Part shown: piece after piece, positions 8,439 to 17,597 of the stretch | Layout: each line of letters starts with the position of its first letter | Position numbering within the stretch: the first letter of the stretch is position 1 | Source: Chitinophaga deserti | Lineage (GTDB): Bacteria; Bacteroidota; Bacteroidia; Chitinophagales; Chitinophagaceae | DNA: 64,000 bases | Direction of reading: 5' to 3' | NCBI RefSeq assembly: GCF_003149455.1 | Contig: NZ_QFFK01000003.1 | Coordinates: 248,001 to 312,000, forward strand | The notes under the pieces: model-generated | What the model saw: the letters and a program-made list of their open reading frames with translations, nothing else | What the model was told of the DNA's origin: nothing | Database searches by the model: none | Position numbers and translations under genes: made by a program

Positions 8439-10898
8439 TTAGAAACGATATCCCACACTCAAACGGAAGTTCCTGCGGGCTTCCACGATGTAGGTGTAAT
8501 AACCTGCGGCGTTGGCTGCGAGGGTGGCCTGTGTCAGCAGTCTGCGGTCGTCGAGCAGGTTGTTGATCACGAAGCCGATGTTGTATTTACCCAGCTGGTA
8601 GTTGAGGCCACCATCCACGCGGAAGTAGTTGGGGATGTTGGATACCCTGGTAGCGCCTACTGCACGCTCTGCCTGCCATTGGATGCCACCAGATACGCCG
8701 AAGCCTTTCAGGGCACCTTTCATCATACGGTAGTTTACCCATGCATTGGTGATGTGCTTGGCGGTATTAGGGGTGATGTTACCAACGGTCTTTTTAGATT
8801 CCTCGGTAATGGTGGGCGATTCTTTGGATATTTTAGAATCTGTGAGGGCGTAGTTAAGGGTTACGTTCAGACCGGGGGTGATTTCACCGTTAATGTCGAT
8901 CTCCAGGCCTTTGGTGGTGGTTTCTCCCAGCTGGAGCATTACGGCTTGTCCGCGACTGTCAACCAAACCGGTGCTTGTTTTATCATTCACCCTTTTGATC
9001 TGGTAAACGGTAGCGGAGGTGCTGAGGCGGCCGTTGAACCAGTCGCGTTTAATACCGAATTCCATATCATTGCCTTTTACGGGATCAAATGCATTGCCGG
9101 AAGAGTCTACACCGGTAACGGGTACGAACGACTGATCGTACAGTACATACGCGCTGGTGTTTTTATCGATGGAATAGCTGAGACCTACGCGGGGAGAAAA
9201 TACCTTGTCTGTTTTATCGGTTTTACGTTCGCGGCCGGTGGTCATTGCCTGTGTGAAGCGGCCGGCCACGGAGAGGCGCAGCGTATTGTTAAAGAAGCCC
9301 AGTTCATCCTGCAGATATACGGAAGCATAGCTTACAGAAGTAATATAGCCGGAGTTGGCGGCACGCTGCCTTACGCTCCTGCTGCGGTCCAGCTTAGGCA
9401 TAGAATCGAAGGGGATACCATATTGGGGATTGTAGACATTAAAGATCACATCAGCGGGCTTCCTGGGATCTTCGAGATTCGGGAGCCTGATATCGTTTTT
9501 CAGGGTACGGAAGTCGCCCCAGAATTTTTTGATACCAAGGTCTACCCCACCGAGGATACGGTGGCGGATGCTGCCGGTATATTCTTCGCCGCTGAGGGAG
9601 AACTGGCCGAAACGGTTTTCACCGGCTTCATCGCCCTGGCTCACATAGCGCTTCATATCACCATTCATCTCGATGCTGGACAGCCACATGCTGCTGCCTT
9701 CCATGGCGAAGTTGAAATAAGCCACCTGTGCATGTGCTTTCCATTTGTCGCTGAACTCATGGTCGAAATAGAGGTATGCACTATGATCTTTCAGGGTGCT
9801 GGGTTCGAGGGCGGGGTCCTGGTAGAAGAAGTCGTTTTTGATATCCTCATCCAGCAGCTTTCTGCGGGAGAAAGTGTAGTTACCGTTACCGAGGTATTTG
9901 GATGCCTGATAGGTGTATTCCAGTGTTACGGATGTTTTTTCGTCGAGCAGGTATTTCACTACCGGAGCTATCACGTAACGGTTGTTGTAGTTGTACTTGG
10001 TGTGGAAGTCTTTTTGCTGACCGGCGAGGTTGAGCCTGTAGAGCCACTTACCGTCTTTGCTCAGTTTACCGTCGAAGTCGAGCGCTGCGCGGTAGGTGCT
10101 GAAGCTGCCCATGCTGAGGTTAACGGAGCTGCGGGTGTTACCGGTAGGTTTTTTGGTAACCACGTTATAGAAGCCGCCGGGTTCACCGGCTGCCAGCATG
10201 AAACCGGCGGGGCCTTTAACGAACTCGATACGGTCGATCATGGAAGCATCTTCTGCGGTGGGTCCCCAGCTCTGTTCGATGTTCATGCCGTTACGGAATG
10301 CGGGGATCTTGGAGCCGCGCATACGGATATTGGCATATTGGTTATCCCAATGGCCGGTGCGGGTAGCGCCGCTAACGTTGCGGGTGATGCCATCCACCAC
10401 GTCAAACACCTGCTGATCGGCCAGTACGGTGGCAGATACTACCTGGATGTTCTGGGGAACTTCGAGGATGGGGGTTTGTAAACGGAGGGATCCGGAAACT
10501 TTGTCTACTTTATACTTATTCCTTTCACCGTTCACTACCACTTCCTGCAGTTCTGCATGGGTGGCTTCCAGTTCGATATTTACGGATAAGATCTCGTCTT
10601 CTTTGAGGTCTACTTCTTTCTCGACTTTGTTATAACCGATGAGGTACACCTGAACGGTGTAGCGGCCTGCATGCAGTTTCCTGAATACATACTCCCCTCT
10701 TTCGTTGGTCATACCGCCTCTGTTCTTCTCTTTGAGCTGTAGGGAAACAAAGCCGGCGGGTGAGCCGTCGTTAGTTACCACTTTCACTTTAATGGCGGAT
10801 AAAGGTTCTACCCCCGCCATAACAGGTAAAGCGCAAACGATAGCGATGAAAGATGCTACCAGGAAGGCTATATTTTTAAATTTTATACGCATGGTCAT
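8439..10898 (-). CDS. TonB-dependent siderophore-type receptor
   Basis: This 819-residue outer-membrane transporter has a signal peptide (residues 1-27), then a carboxypeptidase-regulatory-like beta domain (about 33-112) typical of Bacteroidota receptors. A plug domain follows (about 130-260, with EVPQNIQVVSATVLADQQ, RMRGSKIPAFRNGM and DRIEFVKGPAGFML), then a 22-strand barrel ending in the aromatic terminus LSVGYRF. The plug resembles ferric-siderophore receptors (FhuA/FcuA group) rather than SusC. TonB energy would drive import of a ferric chelate. No siderophore synthesis, anti-sigma or ABC genes adjoin it. A second ATG at 10892 is an equally good start. A promoter and a clean terminator make it monocistronic. 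Confidence 0.9.
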   Translation of the reverse strand: MTMRIKFKNIAFLVASFIAIVCALPVMAGVEPLSAIKVKVVTNDGSPAGFVSLQLKEKNRGGMTNERGEYVFRKLHAGRYTVQVYLIGYNKVEKEVDLKEDEILSVNIELEATHAELQEVVVNGERNKYKVDKVSGSLRLQTPILEVPQNIQVVSATVLADQQVFDVVDGITRNVSGATRTGHWDNQYANIRMRGSKIPAFRNGMNIEQSWGPTAEDASMIDRIEFVKGPAGFMLAAGEPGGFYNVVTKKPTGNTRSSVNLSMGSFSTYRAALDFDGKLSKDGKWLYRLNLAGQQKDFHTKYNYNNRYVIAPVVKYLLDEKTSVTLEYTYQASKYLGNGNYTFSRRKLLDEDIKNDFFYQDPALEPSTLKDHSAYLYFDHEFSDKWKAHAQVAYFNFAMEGSSMWLSSIEMNGDMKRYVSQGDEAGENRFGQFSLSGEEYTGSIRHRILGGVDLGIKKFWGDFRTLKNDIRLPNLEDPRKPADVIFNVYNPQYGIPFDSMPKLDRSRSVRQRAANSGYITSVSYASVYLQDELGFFNNTLRLSVAGRFTQAMTTGRERKTDKTDKVFSPRVGLSYSIDKNTSAYVLYDQSFVPVTGVDSSGNAFDPVKGNDMEFGIKRDWFNGRLSTSATVYQIKRVNDKTSTGLVDSRGQAVMLQLGETTTKGLEIDINGEITPGLNVTLNYALTDSKISKESPTITEESKKTVGNITPNTAKHITNAWVNYRMMKGALKGFGVSGGIQWQAERAVGATRVSNIPNYFRVDGGLNYQLGKYNIGFVINNLLDDRRLLTQATLAANAAGYYTYIVEARRNFRLSVGYRF

Positions 10899-11334
10899 GT
10901 ATTAATGAAAAGTTAAAATCTGGCCGCAAAAGTAGCGCGGTGACTATCCATTCCTCCAATCGGATCGGGAAAACAGTTTACGCAATGCGGAAAAAAGAGG
11001 TGATGCATAAGGCAACGCCCTGACTACAATACATGTAGCTTCCAACAACAGCGCAGTTACAGTGCTGGTTAGAAGACAATTACTGGTTAATTACTCCGTA
11101 GTAACTGTGGGGTAACTAAATATTATATTTAGAGAGAACGTGGACTTGAAGCGAATGTGGGGAGGATCGTGTGCGAAGCCGGTGAAAAGGTGACAGGAAG
11201 CAGAAATAGTGAAGATAGCGTGCCTGTGATAAATGGCAATGGCTGGCGGAGGAAGTGCCTGCCGGGTAGATCTGGGGTTCGTATGTTTTGATAGTTAATG
11301 ATTTATAACAAAATTTCGCTCTTATGGCGATATG
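10899..11334. other. Intergenic region upstream of the TonB receptor
   Basis: No convincing gene lies in these 436 bases. The receptor promoter sits near the left end: on the minus strand TTG (10957-10959), a 22-bp spacer, and TACTTTTG (10927-10934), ending about 28 bases before the start codon. Bases 11051-11120 show TTAC/TAAC cores spaced about 11 bp apart (see findings). No cobalamin-type or other riboswitch consensus was recognised. Confidence 0.5.
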
Positions 11335-12099
11335 CTATTCCCGCTGGATGAGTGGGAGCCCGCTTTGAGCAGGGACTGGCCTGCGTTCGGGGAGATGAGT
11401 TAGTTCCTGCAGGGGTTTAACTAAGGTACTAACTGCTTTCTTTGGCTCTTCTTCCACCACCGCTATAATATCAGCTGCATAACTCCTGCGGTTACCGATT
11501 GCATCCCCATCTTTAAACTGTTGTACCTGCACTACTACTACCAGCGTGCCTTTACCGGGAACGTTTACCTGCATATCTGCGCCTTCGAAGTACTGATTGC
11601 GTCCCTTCAGGGGGATGTTCAGTACGGCAGTATCAGAACCGGTGATGGTGCGGGTGTTAAAGTCGATGCGGGTTGCGATCACTTTGATCTCCATGTGTTC
11701 TGCTTTCGCGCAGGCCTTGAATTGCTGTGCTGGGATGTGCAGCTTCCCGTCTTTGGTGAATACGGGCCTTGCATTGATATGGGTATTGATACCTGTGTAG
11801 CCATTGAAGCGGAACTTAACCAATGCTGCATGGTTGTGCCTGCCAGCCTGTAGAATTAAACTGTTCAGGCGGTTTACGAGCGCATGATCGGTATGTACGT
11901 CCAGGTGCGGCTTAATAGCGTGGCGGATAAGGGCGCCCTTGCGGCTGGCCGCACCGAACCTTTTGGCAGCACGGCGGGTGTTTGCCGTTTGCCTTACTTT
12001 TTCCGGCACCGTCCGTAAACAGTGCTTGCCGTTGCGCTTGTAGGCAATGATATTGCCCAGCCTGCCGGTGAATGGAATGAGAGAATCTAAGATTGCCAT
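11335..12099 (-). CDS. Hypothetical protein, possibly DUF6266-like
   Basis: This 254-residue protein has no signal peptide. Its N-terminus (GRLGNIIAYKRNGKHCLRT, then PEKVRQTANTRRAAKRFGAA) resembles the G-K-V-G-N/arginine pattern of DUF6266 proteins, which occur in many Bacteroidota and have no known function. A basic helical stretch (residues 30-75) precedes a beta-rich central part (about 100-210). The C-terminal tail is low in structure (LPERRPVPAQSG). It stands alone between the TonB receptor and the tmRNA gene. The coding call is good from length and codon use; the family link is a tentative reading of the N-terminus. Confidence 0.6.
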   Translation of the reverse strand: MAILDSLIPFTGRLGNIIAYKRNGKHCLRTVPEKVRQTANTRRAAKRFGAASRKGALIRHAIKPHLDVHTDHALVNRLNSLILQAGRHNHAALVKFRFNGYTGINTHINARPVFTKDGKLHIPAQQFKACAKAEHMEIKVIATRIDFNTRTITGSDTAVLNIPLKGRNQYFEGADMQVNVPGKGTLVVVVQVQQFKDGDAIGNRRSYAADIIAVVEEEPKKAVSTLVKPLQELTHLPERRPVPAQSGLPLIQRE

Positions 12100-12330
12100 A
12101 ATAGCGATTTTTTGTTATCCCTAAAGTTACAAAAGCCGCTACGGAGCTGTGGCTGGGGCAATTGAAGGATATCTAATACCGCAAAATCCTGGATTGAAGA
12201 ATGTTGAAGGCTGCAAGCACTCAGGGTTGGGTAATTTCTAAAGTGAAGTGCTTCGGGGTTAGAGGATTTCGAAAAGTGAGCGGTTGCGGGAATTCTGATG
12301 CAGTTAGAATCAGAGGGGGGGATTGTAAAA

Positions 12331-12368
12331 ACAAAAAACCCTCTGTAAACCTGAGTCTACAGAGGGTT
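12331..12368 (-). terminator. Intrinsic terminator of tmRNA
   Basis: On the minus strand an 11-bp stem (AACCCTCTGTA and its complement, arms 12337-12347 and 12358-12368) is followed by a T-rich tract. It begins two bases after the tmRNA 3' end and provides transcript termination. Confidence 0.85.
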
Positions 12369-12370
12369 GT

Positions 12371-12738
12371 GGAGCTGGCGGGAGTCGAACCCGCGTCCAA
12401 ACACATTCCCGGAAAGCTTTCTACATGCTTATTTCCTTATTGATTTTTCGTGGCCTGGCAGGAACGGAACAAACCAACCTTGCCCTTATCCGTTAAGTTT
12501 TTCGATGTACACTCACAGAAACCATGTACACTTATCCATCTGTGGGTTTGATTCGGCGGCGGGAGTCGCAGTAGGACACAATTCCGGCGGCTATAATGGG
12601 TACCTAATTTAATTAGGCAGCCATGGCGTAGTTAGATTCGCCAATTGAAATTTGGGTATTCAGATTTACGTGCTAATTATCCAACGCACGGCATGCTTAC
12701 ACTTTCAAAGACCTATGCTGTCAAAACCGGTCAGCCCC
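12371..12738 (-). ncRNA. ssrA: Transfer-messenger RNA (tmRNA)
   Basis: About 368 nt. The 5' end GGGGCTGACC pairs with the 3' end CAGCTCC to make the 7-bp acceptor stem (one G-U), and GGTTCGACTCCCGCC near the 3' end is the T arm. After the discriminator A the genomic bases are CAA, so CCA must be added by enzyme. The tag frame is at 12642-12613 and reads GESNYAMAA followed by TAA, closely matching Bacteroidota tags of the form GExxYAxAA. A -7 box TATCTTTG (12761-12754, minus strand) lies upstream, right at the 3' end of rseP. tmRNA with SmpB rescues stalled ribosomes and marks the broken product for proteolysis. Confidence 0.96.
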
Positions 12739-12776
12739 GGTGTTTTAGCACCGCAAAGATACAATATTTATTTGAT

Positions 12777-14123
12777 TTATTTTCCTGTCAGCCAGCGCCA
12801 TATATCCAACCCATTGGCGTACAGCAGCAATGAGAACAGCAATACCATACCCACGATCTGCGCGTACTCCATGAACTTCTCACTGGGCTTGCGGCCGGTG
12901 ATCATTTCATAGATCAGGAACAATACATGCCCACCGTCTAATGCCGGGATTGGCAGGATGTTCATAAATGCCAGGATGATGCTCAGCAAAGCCGTCAGCG
13001 TCCAGAAGCTCTGCCAGTCCCATACAGACGGGAACAGGTTACCAATGGCCATAAAACCACCGAGCGACTCACTCGCCTTCACTTCCTTAGATACGAATAT
13101 GAGGCGCAATTGCTGAACGTAACCTACCAGTGTGCTGATAGCTTTTGTAAAGCCTGCCGGGATCGCTTCTCCGAAAGTATAGCGCTTCGTTACATAATCG
13201 AGGTGACGGTCACTGAAAGTATTCACGCCCAGCTGGCCGGTTTTCGGCAATGTGGGATGTAACGTAATTGTATCTGCCCCGCGTTTTACCGTTAAATCAA
13301 TCGTACGGCCTGAATCCTTCACCAGCAGCTTTGCCATTTCATGGAAGTATTTCACCTCCGTTCCGTTGATGGCAATAACGGTGTCACCTAACTTCAGTCC
13401 GGCTTTGTGCCCTGCGGTTAACCCCTCCTTTTCGGTCATGATCGTATCCATTACGGCCGGAACACGAACACCTGCGATGGGAGCCTTCTTGCGGATAGTG
13501 CTTCCTACGAAGCCGTCCTTAATATGAAGGTCCACCATTTGCCCGTCGCGTTTCACCTGAATGGTTTTGGCTTCGTCGAGGATCACGTCTCCGGTAACGT
13601 CCCAGAAGTCCTCCGGAACCTTTCCGTCTACCGACACAATCATATCCCCGTCTTTCAGTCCGATGCTGTGACCGATGGAATCCGTGTAAATACCATATTT
13701 CACGTTCTGGAGGGGAAGCGTTTTCTCGCCCCAATGCCAGAGGATCATTGTATAAATGAGGAAACCGAGAACGATGTTCACCGTTACACCGCCGATCATG
13801 ATGATCAGGCGCTGCCAGGCTGGCTTGGAGCGGAACTCCCATGGCTCCGGCGGACGGTTCATCTGTTCCTTGTCCATGCTCTCATCAATCATACCGGCAA
13901 TTTTCACATAGCCACCGAGGGGCAGCCAGCCAACGCCGTATTCCGTATCACCTTTCCTGAATTTGAAGAGGGAAAACCAGGGATCGAAGAAGAGGTAGAA
14001 CTTTTCCACCTTCGTTTTAAACAGTTTGGCAGGGATAAAATGCCCAAGCTCATGCAGGACCACGAGGATCGATAAAGAAAGGAGCAACTGGCCTGCCTTG
14101 ACTAATATTGCGGATGTTTCCAT
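12777..14123 (-). CDS. rseP: RIP metalloprotease RseP (site-2 protease)
   Basis: This 448-residue inner-membrane zinc protease has HELGH at 24-28 in the first membrane helix and ALDGGHVLF near residue 400 in the third, the two halves of the S2P active site. Two PDZ-like segments lie in the periplasmic part (about 130-290, including IGLKDGDMIVSVDG and AGLKLGDTVIAINGTEV). The family cuts anti-sigma factors and leftover signal peptides within the membrane. It follows dxr on the same strand with a 43-bp gap, an order common in Bacteroidota, so the two are probably co-transcribed. All key residues are present and the length is normal. Confidence 0.93.
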   Translation of the reverse strand: METSAILVKAGQLLLSLSILVVLHELGHFIPAKLFKTKVEKFYLFFDPWFSLFKFRKGDTEYGVGWLPLGGYVKIAGMIDESMDKEQMNRPPEPWEFRSKPAWQRLIIMIGGVTVNIVLGFLIYTMILWHWGEKTLPLQNVKYGIYTDSIGHSIGLKDGDMIVSVDGKVPEDFWDVTGDVILDEAKTIQVKRDGQMVDLHIKDGFVGSTIRKKAPIAGVRVPAVMDTIMTEKEGLTAGHKAGLKLGDTVIAINGTEVKYFHEMAKLLVKDSGRTIDLTVKRGADTITLHPTLPKTGQLGVNTFSDRHLDYVTKRYTFGEAIPAGFTKAISTLVGYVQQLRLIFVSKEVKASESLGGFMAIGNLFPSVWDWQSFWTLTALLSIILAFMNILPIPALDGGHVLFLIYEMITGRKPSEKFMEYAQIVGMVLLFSLLLYANGLDIWRWLTGK

Positions 14124-14166
14124 GTATTTGCTTAAAAAACCAGGATTTTTTTGCGAATGTAAGTAA

Positions 14167-15330
14167 TTAGGACAGGCTGTGTATCAACTCTGCGGCATGA
14201 TCGCGGGCAGTTGTGTCGGCCTGATAATATTGTTGTAAAGTCGGCTTTTCCACGAAAGGCACTTTGGCCATCGTTTCCTCGATCACTTCCGTCATCTGGA
14301 GGAATCCAATCCTGTTTTTAAGGAAAGCGTTCACCACTTCTTCGTTGGCAGCATTCATGACACAGGCGGCGTTCCCCCCTTTGCGTAATGCCTCCATGGC
14401 TATGCCCAGGTTACGGAACGTTTTCAGGTCTGGCTGCTCGAAGGTGAGCGAGGGATAGTTTTTGAAGGTAAACCGCGGGAAGTCGTTCACCAGCCTGTCT
14501 GGATACCCCATGGCATACTGGATGGGCAGTTTCATATCGGGCAGGCCCATCTGGGCTTTGAGGGAACCGTCGGTGAACTGAACCATGGAGTGGATGATAG
14601 ACTGGGGATGAATAATCACCTCAATCTGATCGGCATGGAGCCCGAAGAGCCATTTGGCTTCGATCATTTCCAGTCCTTTATTCATGAGGGTGGCAGAGTC
14701 GATGCTTATTTTGGCGCCCATGCTCCAGTTAGGATGCTGGAGGGCATGGTCTTTCTTCACGTTGATGAGGAAATTGGTCTTTTTGCCGAGGAACGGTCCG
14801 CCGGAAGCCGTGAGGATTACTTTTTCCACGCGGGAGAGCGGTTCTCCCTGAAGGCATTGGAAAATGGCGGAATGCTCAGAATCCACGGGGATAATGGGCA
14901 CGTTTCTCTTGCGGGCAGTGGCCATCACGATATCTCCGGCAACCACCAGCGTTTCTTTATTGGCCAGGGCCACAGGGGTACCCTGTTCCAGCGCGGAAAG
15001 CGTGGGGGCGAGGCCTGCGAAGCCTACAATGGCGGACAACATCAGGTCTATGGAGTCCCATGCGGCCACTTCCACGAGGGCGGAAGGGCCGGCGAACACT
15101 TTGATACCCTGGTCGAATAAAACATCCTTCACTGCGGCGTACTTGCTTTCGTCGCCGATTACCACGGCGTTGGGCCGGTGCTTCAAAGCCTGCTCTATGA
15201 GGAGGGCTTCGTTCGATTGTGCCGTGAGCACTTCCACTTCAAACAGGGCGGGGTGAGCTTCAATCACCTCCAGTGCCTGGCGGCCGATGGAGCCCGTAGA
15301 CCCGAAAATGCCTATGCGTTTTTTACTCAT
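14167..15330 (-). CDS. dxr: 1-deoxy-D-xylulose 5-phosphate reductoisomerase
   Basis: This 387-residue enzyme converts DXP to 2-C-methyl-D-erythritol 4-phosphate with NADPH, the committed step of the MEP isoprenoid pathway. The nucleotide-binding loop IGIFGSTGSIG is at 6-16; the metal/substrate region IPVDSEHSAIFQ and ALANKETLVVAGD are intact, as is MNKGLEMIEAKWLF. The start at ATG 15330 (MSKKRIGIFG) is chosen over an in-frame ATG 48 bases upstream, because the Rossmann strand should begin within a few residues. It lies directly upstream of rseP in the same direction. Confidence is high. Confidence 0.95.
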   Translation of the reverse strand: MSKKRIGIFGSTGSIGRQALEVIEAHPALFEVEVLTAQSNEALLIEQALKHRPNAVVIGDESKYAAVKDVLFDQGIKVFAGPSALVEVAAWDSIDLMLSAIVGFAGLAPTLSALEQGTPVALANKETLVVAGDIVMATARKRNVPIIPVDSEHSAIFQCLQGEPLSRVEKVILTASGGPFLGKKTNFLINVKKDHALQHPNWSMGAKISIDSATLMNKGLEMIEAKWLFGLHADQIEVIIHPQSIIHSMVQFTDGSLKAQMGLPDMKLPIQYAMGYPDRLVNDFPRFTFKNYPSLTFEQPDLKTFRNLGIAMEALRKGGNAACVMNAANEEVVNAFLKNRIGFLQMTEVIEETMAKVPFVEKPTLQQYYQADTTARDHAAELIHSLS

Positions 15331-15400
15331 GATCTGTCTGTAATCTCTCCTTGCGTTTAAATTTAAAGGTTTTTTCAATTGCAGCGTGCGAAAAGGGGCG

Positions 15401-15420
15401 CCCCGTCTGGTGAGACGGGG
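15401..15420. terminator. GC-rich hairpin, possible weak terminator
   Basis: An 8-bp perfect stem (ccccgtct with agacgggg) around a 4-nt loop lies between the GH3-family gene and dxr. On the minus strand a short T-run comes only after six more bases, so termination may be partial. Confidence 0.4.
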
Positions 15421-15446
15421 AGTTATTACCTATGAAATGCCTGCTG

Positions 15447-16946
15447 TCAGCGGCCTTCGAGGTATTTGCCCAGCTCGTCCGCAATGGTACGGTCGTTGCT
15501 GAGACGGGGCACTTTATTCTGCCCGCCCAGTTTACCGATTGATTTCATATAGTCGATGAACCCGTTTTTGCGTACCGGCCTGATTTTCAGGGTTTGGAGG
15601 ATATTGCCGGTCAACAGGTCGTTATAATAGATGTTCTTCTCTTGCAGCGCGGCGTCTACCTCGCCGGCGAAGCCGGTGAGGTTACCGGGGATCTCTTCGA
15701 ATTCCACGAACCATTCATGGTAAGGCAGTTCGCCATTCACCTGAATTTTGGGAGCTACGGTGAACTCGGTGATACGGATACCGTGGCGGTCGGCCACACC
15801 CATCAGGCTATGTTCTACCTCCTCCCCGATCACGTGTTCGCCGAAAGCGGAAATGAAATGCTTGGTACGTCCGGTAACAAGGATGCGGTATGGATTGCGG
15901 GACACGAACTTCACGGTGTCTCCTATATTATATGCCCACAGTCCCGCGTTGGTGCTTACGATCATAGCGTAGTTCACCCCTAATTCCACTTCTTTGAGGG
16001 GAATACGGGTGGGATTGGGAGAGAATATCTCGGTGGCGGGCACAAACTCGAAGAATATGCCGGCATTGGTGTTTAAGAGGAGGCCTTCCTGCTGCTGGGT
16101 GTCCTGGTAGGCGAAGAAGCCTTCTGAGGCGGGGAAAGTTTCGATGGTGGTTACTTTCCTGCCGATGGAGTCCATCAGTTTGGCGCGGTAAGGTTCGAAA
16201 TTGACGCCACCGTGCACGAGGAGGTTGAAGTTAGGGAACAGTTCGCCAACGGATTTGCCGCTGCGGGCCATCAGTTCGTCGAAGTACATCTGCATCCATG
16301 GCGGAATGCCGGAGATGAGACGCATGTCCTGATTGATGGTTTCGTCCACGATCTTCCCCAGTTTGGTTTCCCAGTCTTCGATACAGTTCGTTTCGTAGGT
16401 GGGTAACTGGTTGGTGCGCAGGTAGCGGGGGATCTGGTGGTTGGCGATGCCGCTGAGGCGCCCTGTGGGGATATTGGCGATCCTTTCCAGTTCGGGGGAG
16501 CCGGAGAGGAAGATAAGTTTGCCGTCGAAAGCGGTGGAGTCTCCTGTTTCAACGACGTTACAGAAAACGGCGTTGCGGGAGGTATTAAAGTGGTGATCGA
16601 TAGATTCTTTGGAAATGGGGATGTATTTCACTCCGCTGGTGGTGCCGGAGGTTTTGGCGAAGTACATGGGGAGGCCTTTCCAGAGTATGTTATGTCGGCC
16701 TTCCTTGATTTTTTCAATCCAGGGCCTGAATTGTTCATAGTCCCTGATGGGAACGGCTTGTTTATAGGAATCGTAGGATTGAATATTCTCGAACTGGTGC
16801 TCTTTCCCGAACTCTGTTTTTCTACCTGTCTTCAGCAAATCCTGGAGGATGGCCTCCTGGTCTTCCGCCGCCCTCATCATTTCCTTCTTCACCTTTGCGG
16901 CGATAATCGAAGCAAATGGTTTGGCCAGCAGTGATTTAAACTTCAT
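15447..16946 (-). CDS. GH3 auxin-responsive promoter family protein (acyl-adenylate-forming)
   Basis: This 499-residue protein belongs to the GH3 branch of the ANL adenylating superfamily. The ATP loop is YFAKTSGTTSGVKYIPIS at about 110-127; ETFPASEGFFAYQ and GLWAYNIGDTVKFVSRNPY hold the other adenylation motifs, and the C-terminal lid contains RKNGFIDYMKSIGKLGGQNK. Plant GH3 proteins join amino acids to carboxylate hormones; bacterial members are common in Bacteroidota with unknown acyl and amine substrates. It is cytoplasmic. It lies upstream of dxr, separated by 116 bp and a hairpin, so co-transcription is uncertain. Confidence 0.88.
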   Translation of the reverse strand: MKFKSLLAKPFASIIAAKVKKEMMRAAEDQEAILQDLLKTGRKTEFGKEHQFENIQSYDSYKQAVPIRDYEQFRPWIEKIKEGRHNILWKGLPMYFAKTSGTTSGVKYIPISKESIDHHFNTSRNAVFCNVVETGDSTAFDGKLIFLSGSPELERIANIPTGRLSGIANHQIPRYLRTNQLPTYETNCIEDWETKLGKIVDETINQDMRLISGIPPWMQMYFDELMARSGKSVGELFPNFNLLVHGGVNFEPYRAKLMDSIGRKVTTIETFPASEGFFAYQDTQQQEGLLLNTNAGIFFEFVPATEIFSPNPTRIPLKEVELGVNYAMIVSTNAGLWAYNIGDTVKFVSRNPYRILVTGRTKHFISAFGEHVIGEEVEHSLMGVADRHGIRITEFTVAPKIQVNGELPYHEWFVEFEEIPGNLTGFAGEVDAALQEKNIYYNDLLTGNILQTLKIRPVRKNGFIDYMKSIGKLGGQNKVPRLSNDRTIADELGKYLEGR

Positions 16947-17266
16947 GCCCCGTTATTTTAATGATCAACGTAAGTAACAAATGTATAAAAATTGTACGCA
17001 AGTTAAGCGTTTTTCAAACGGGCCACAGGCGGGGGTTGCGGGGTTAAAGATGGCTAACGGCTTGCAGACGCGGGCAACGGGCAGATGGTAAACAATTGTT
17101 AAAAAAAACTAAAATTGTAAAAAGTCCGTATCTTTGATATGTAATTAACTATTTTTCAAACCGGTAATGGTCCGCATTGGGCTACCCGGCATTAAAATTG
17201 CAGGATTTGTTTTGTTGATTAAAAAACAAAGTAATACCTTTGCAGGAAATTATTTTTGGAAATACT
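16947..17266. other. Divergent intergenic region with the rplU promoter
   Basis: No gene is visible. The right end holds a textbook promoter for rplU: TTTG (17211-17214), a 20-bp spacer and TACCTTTG (17235-17242), 24 bases before the L21 start codon. The rest is AT-rich with no clear repeat. Confidence 0.6.
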
Positions 17267-17569
17267 ATGTTCGCAGTTGTAACAATCGCAGGCCAGCAGT
17301 TCAAAGTGTCAAAAGATCAGGAGATCTTCGTTCACCAACTGGCTGGTAACGTCGGAGATAAAGTAGAATTCGCAGAAGTTCTGCTGACTGACAACGACGG
17401 TAAACTTACCGTAGGTACTGATGTAAAATCAGTGATCAAGGCTGAAATTCTGGGCCATGTGCAAGGTGACAAGGTGATTGCCTTCAAGATGAAGAGAAGG
17501 AAAGGCTTCCGGAAGAAAGTGGGCCACCGTACCCATTTCACCAAGATCAGGATCAACGAAATTGCATAA
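17267..17569 (+). CDS. rplU: 50S ribosomal protein L21
   Basis: This 100-residue ribosomal protein shows the L21 hallmarks: MFAVVTIAGQQFKV at the start, then VGDKVEFAEVLL and the basic C-terminus KMKRRKGFRKKVGHRTHFT that contacts 23S rRNA. An in-frame ATG 27 bases upstream was rejected because it falls at the -7 box (17235-17242) and L21 proteins begin at MFAV/MYAI. rpmA follows after 28 bases, the usual L21-L27 order, so both are read from one promoter. Confidence 0.97.
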   Translation: MFAVVTIAGQQFKVSKDQEIFVHQLAGNVGDKVEFAEVLLTDNDGKLTVGTDVKSVIKAEILGHVQGDKVIAFKMKRRKGFRKKVGHRTHFTKIRINEIA

Positions 17570-17597
17570 ATTAATAAAGTTATAAAGTACTAATACA

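Noticed and set aside
8316..10481. 721-codon open frame on the plus strand
   Set aside because: It is exactly antisense to the TonB receptor gene, whose signal peptide, plug and barrel motifs, promoter and terminator are all present. The antisense translation has no family likeness.
10899..11334. Cobalamin or other riboswitch upstream of the TonB receptor
   Set aside because: The receptor promoter gives a leader of under 30 bases, so a riboswitch cannot be in the transcript, and no B12-box-like motif was seen.
12201..12912. Several short frames around 12.2-12.9 kb
   Set aside because: They overlap the tmRNA, its terminator and the 3' end of rseP; the RNA gene explains the sequence.
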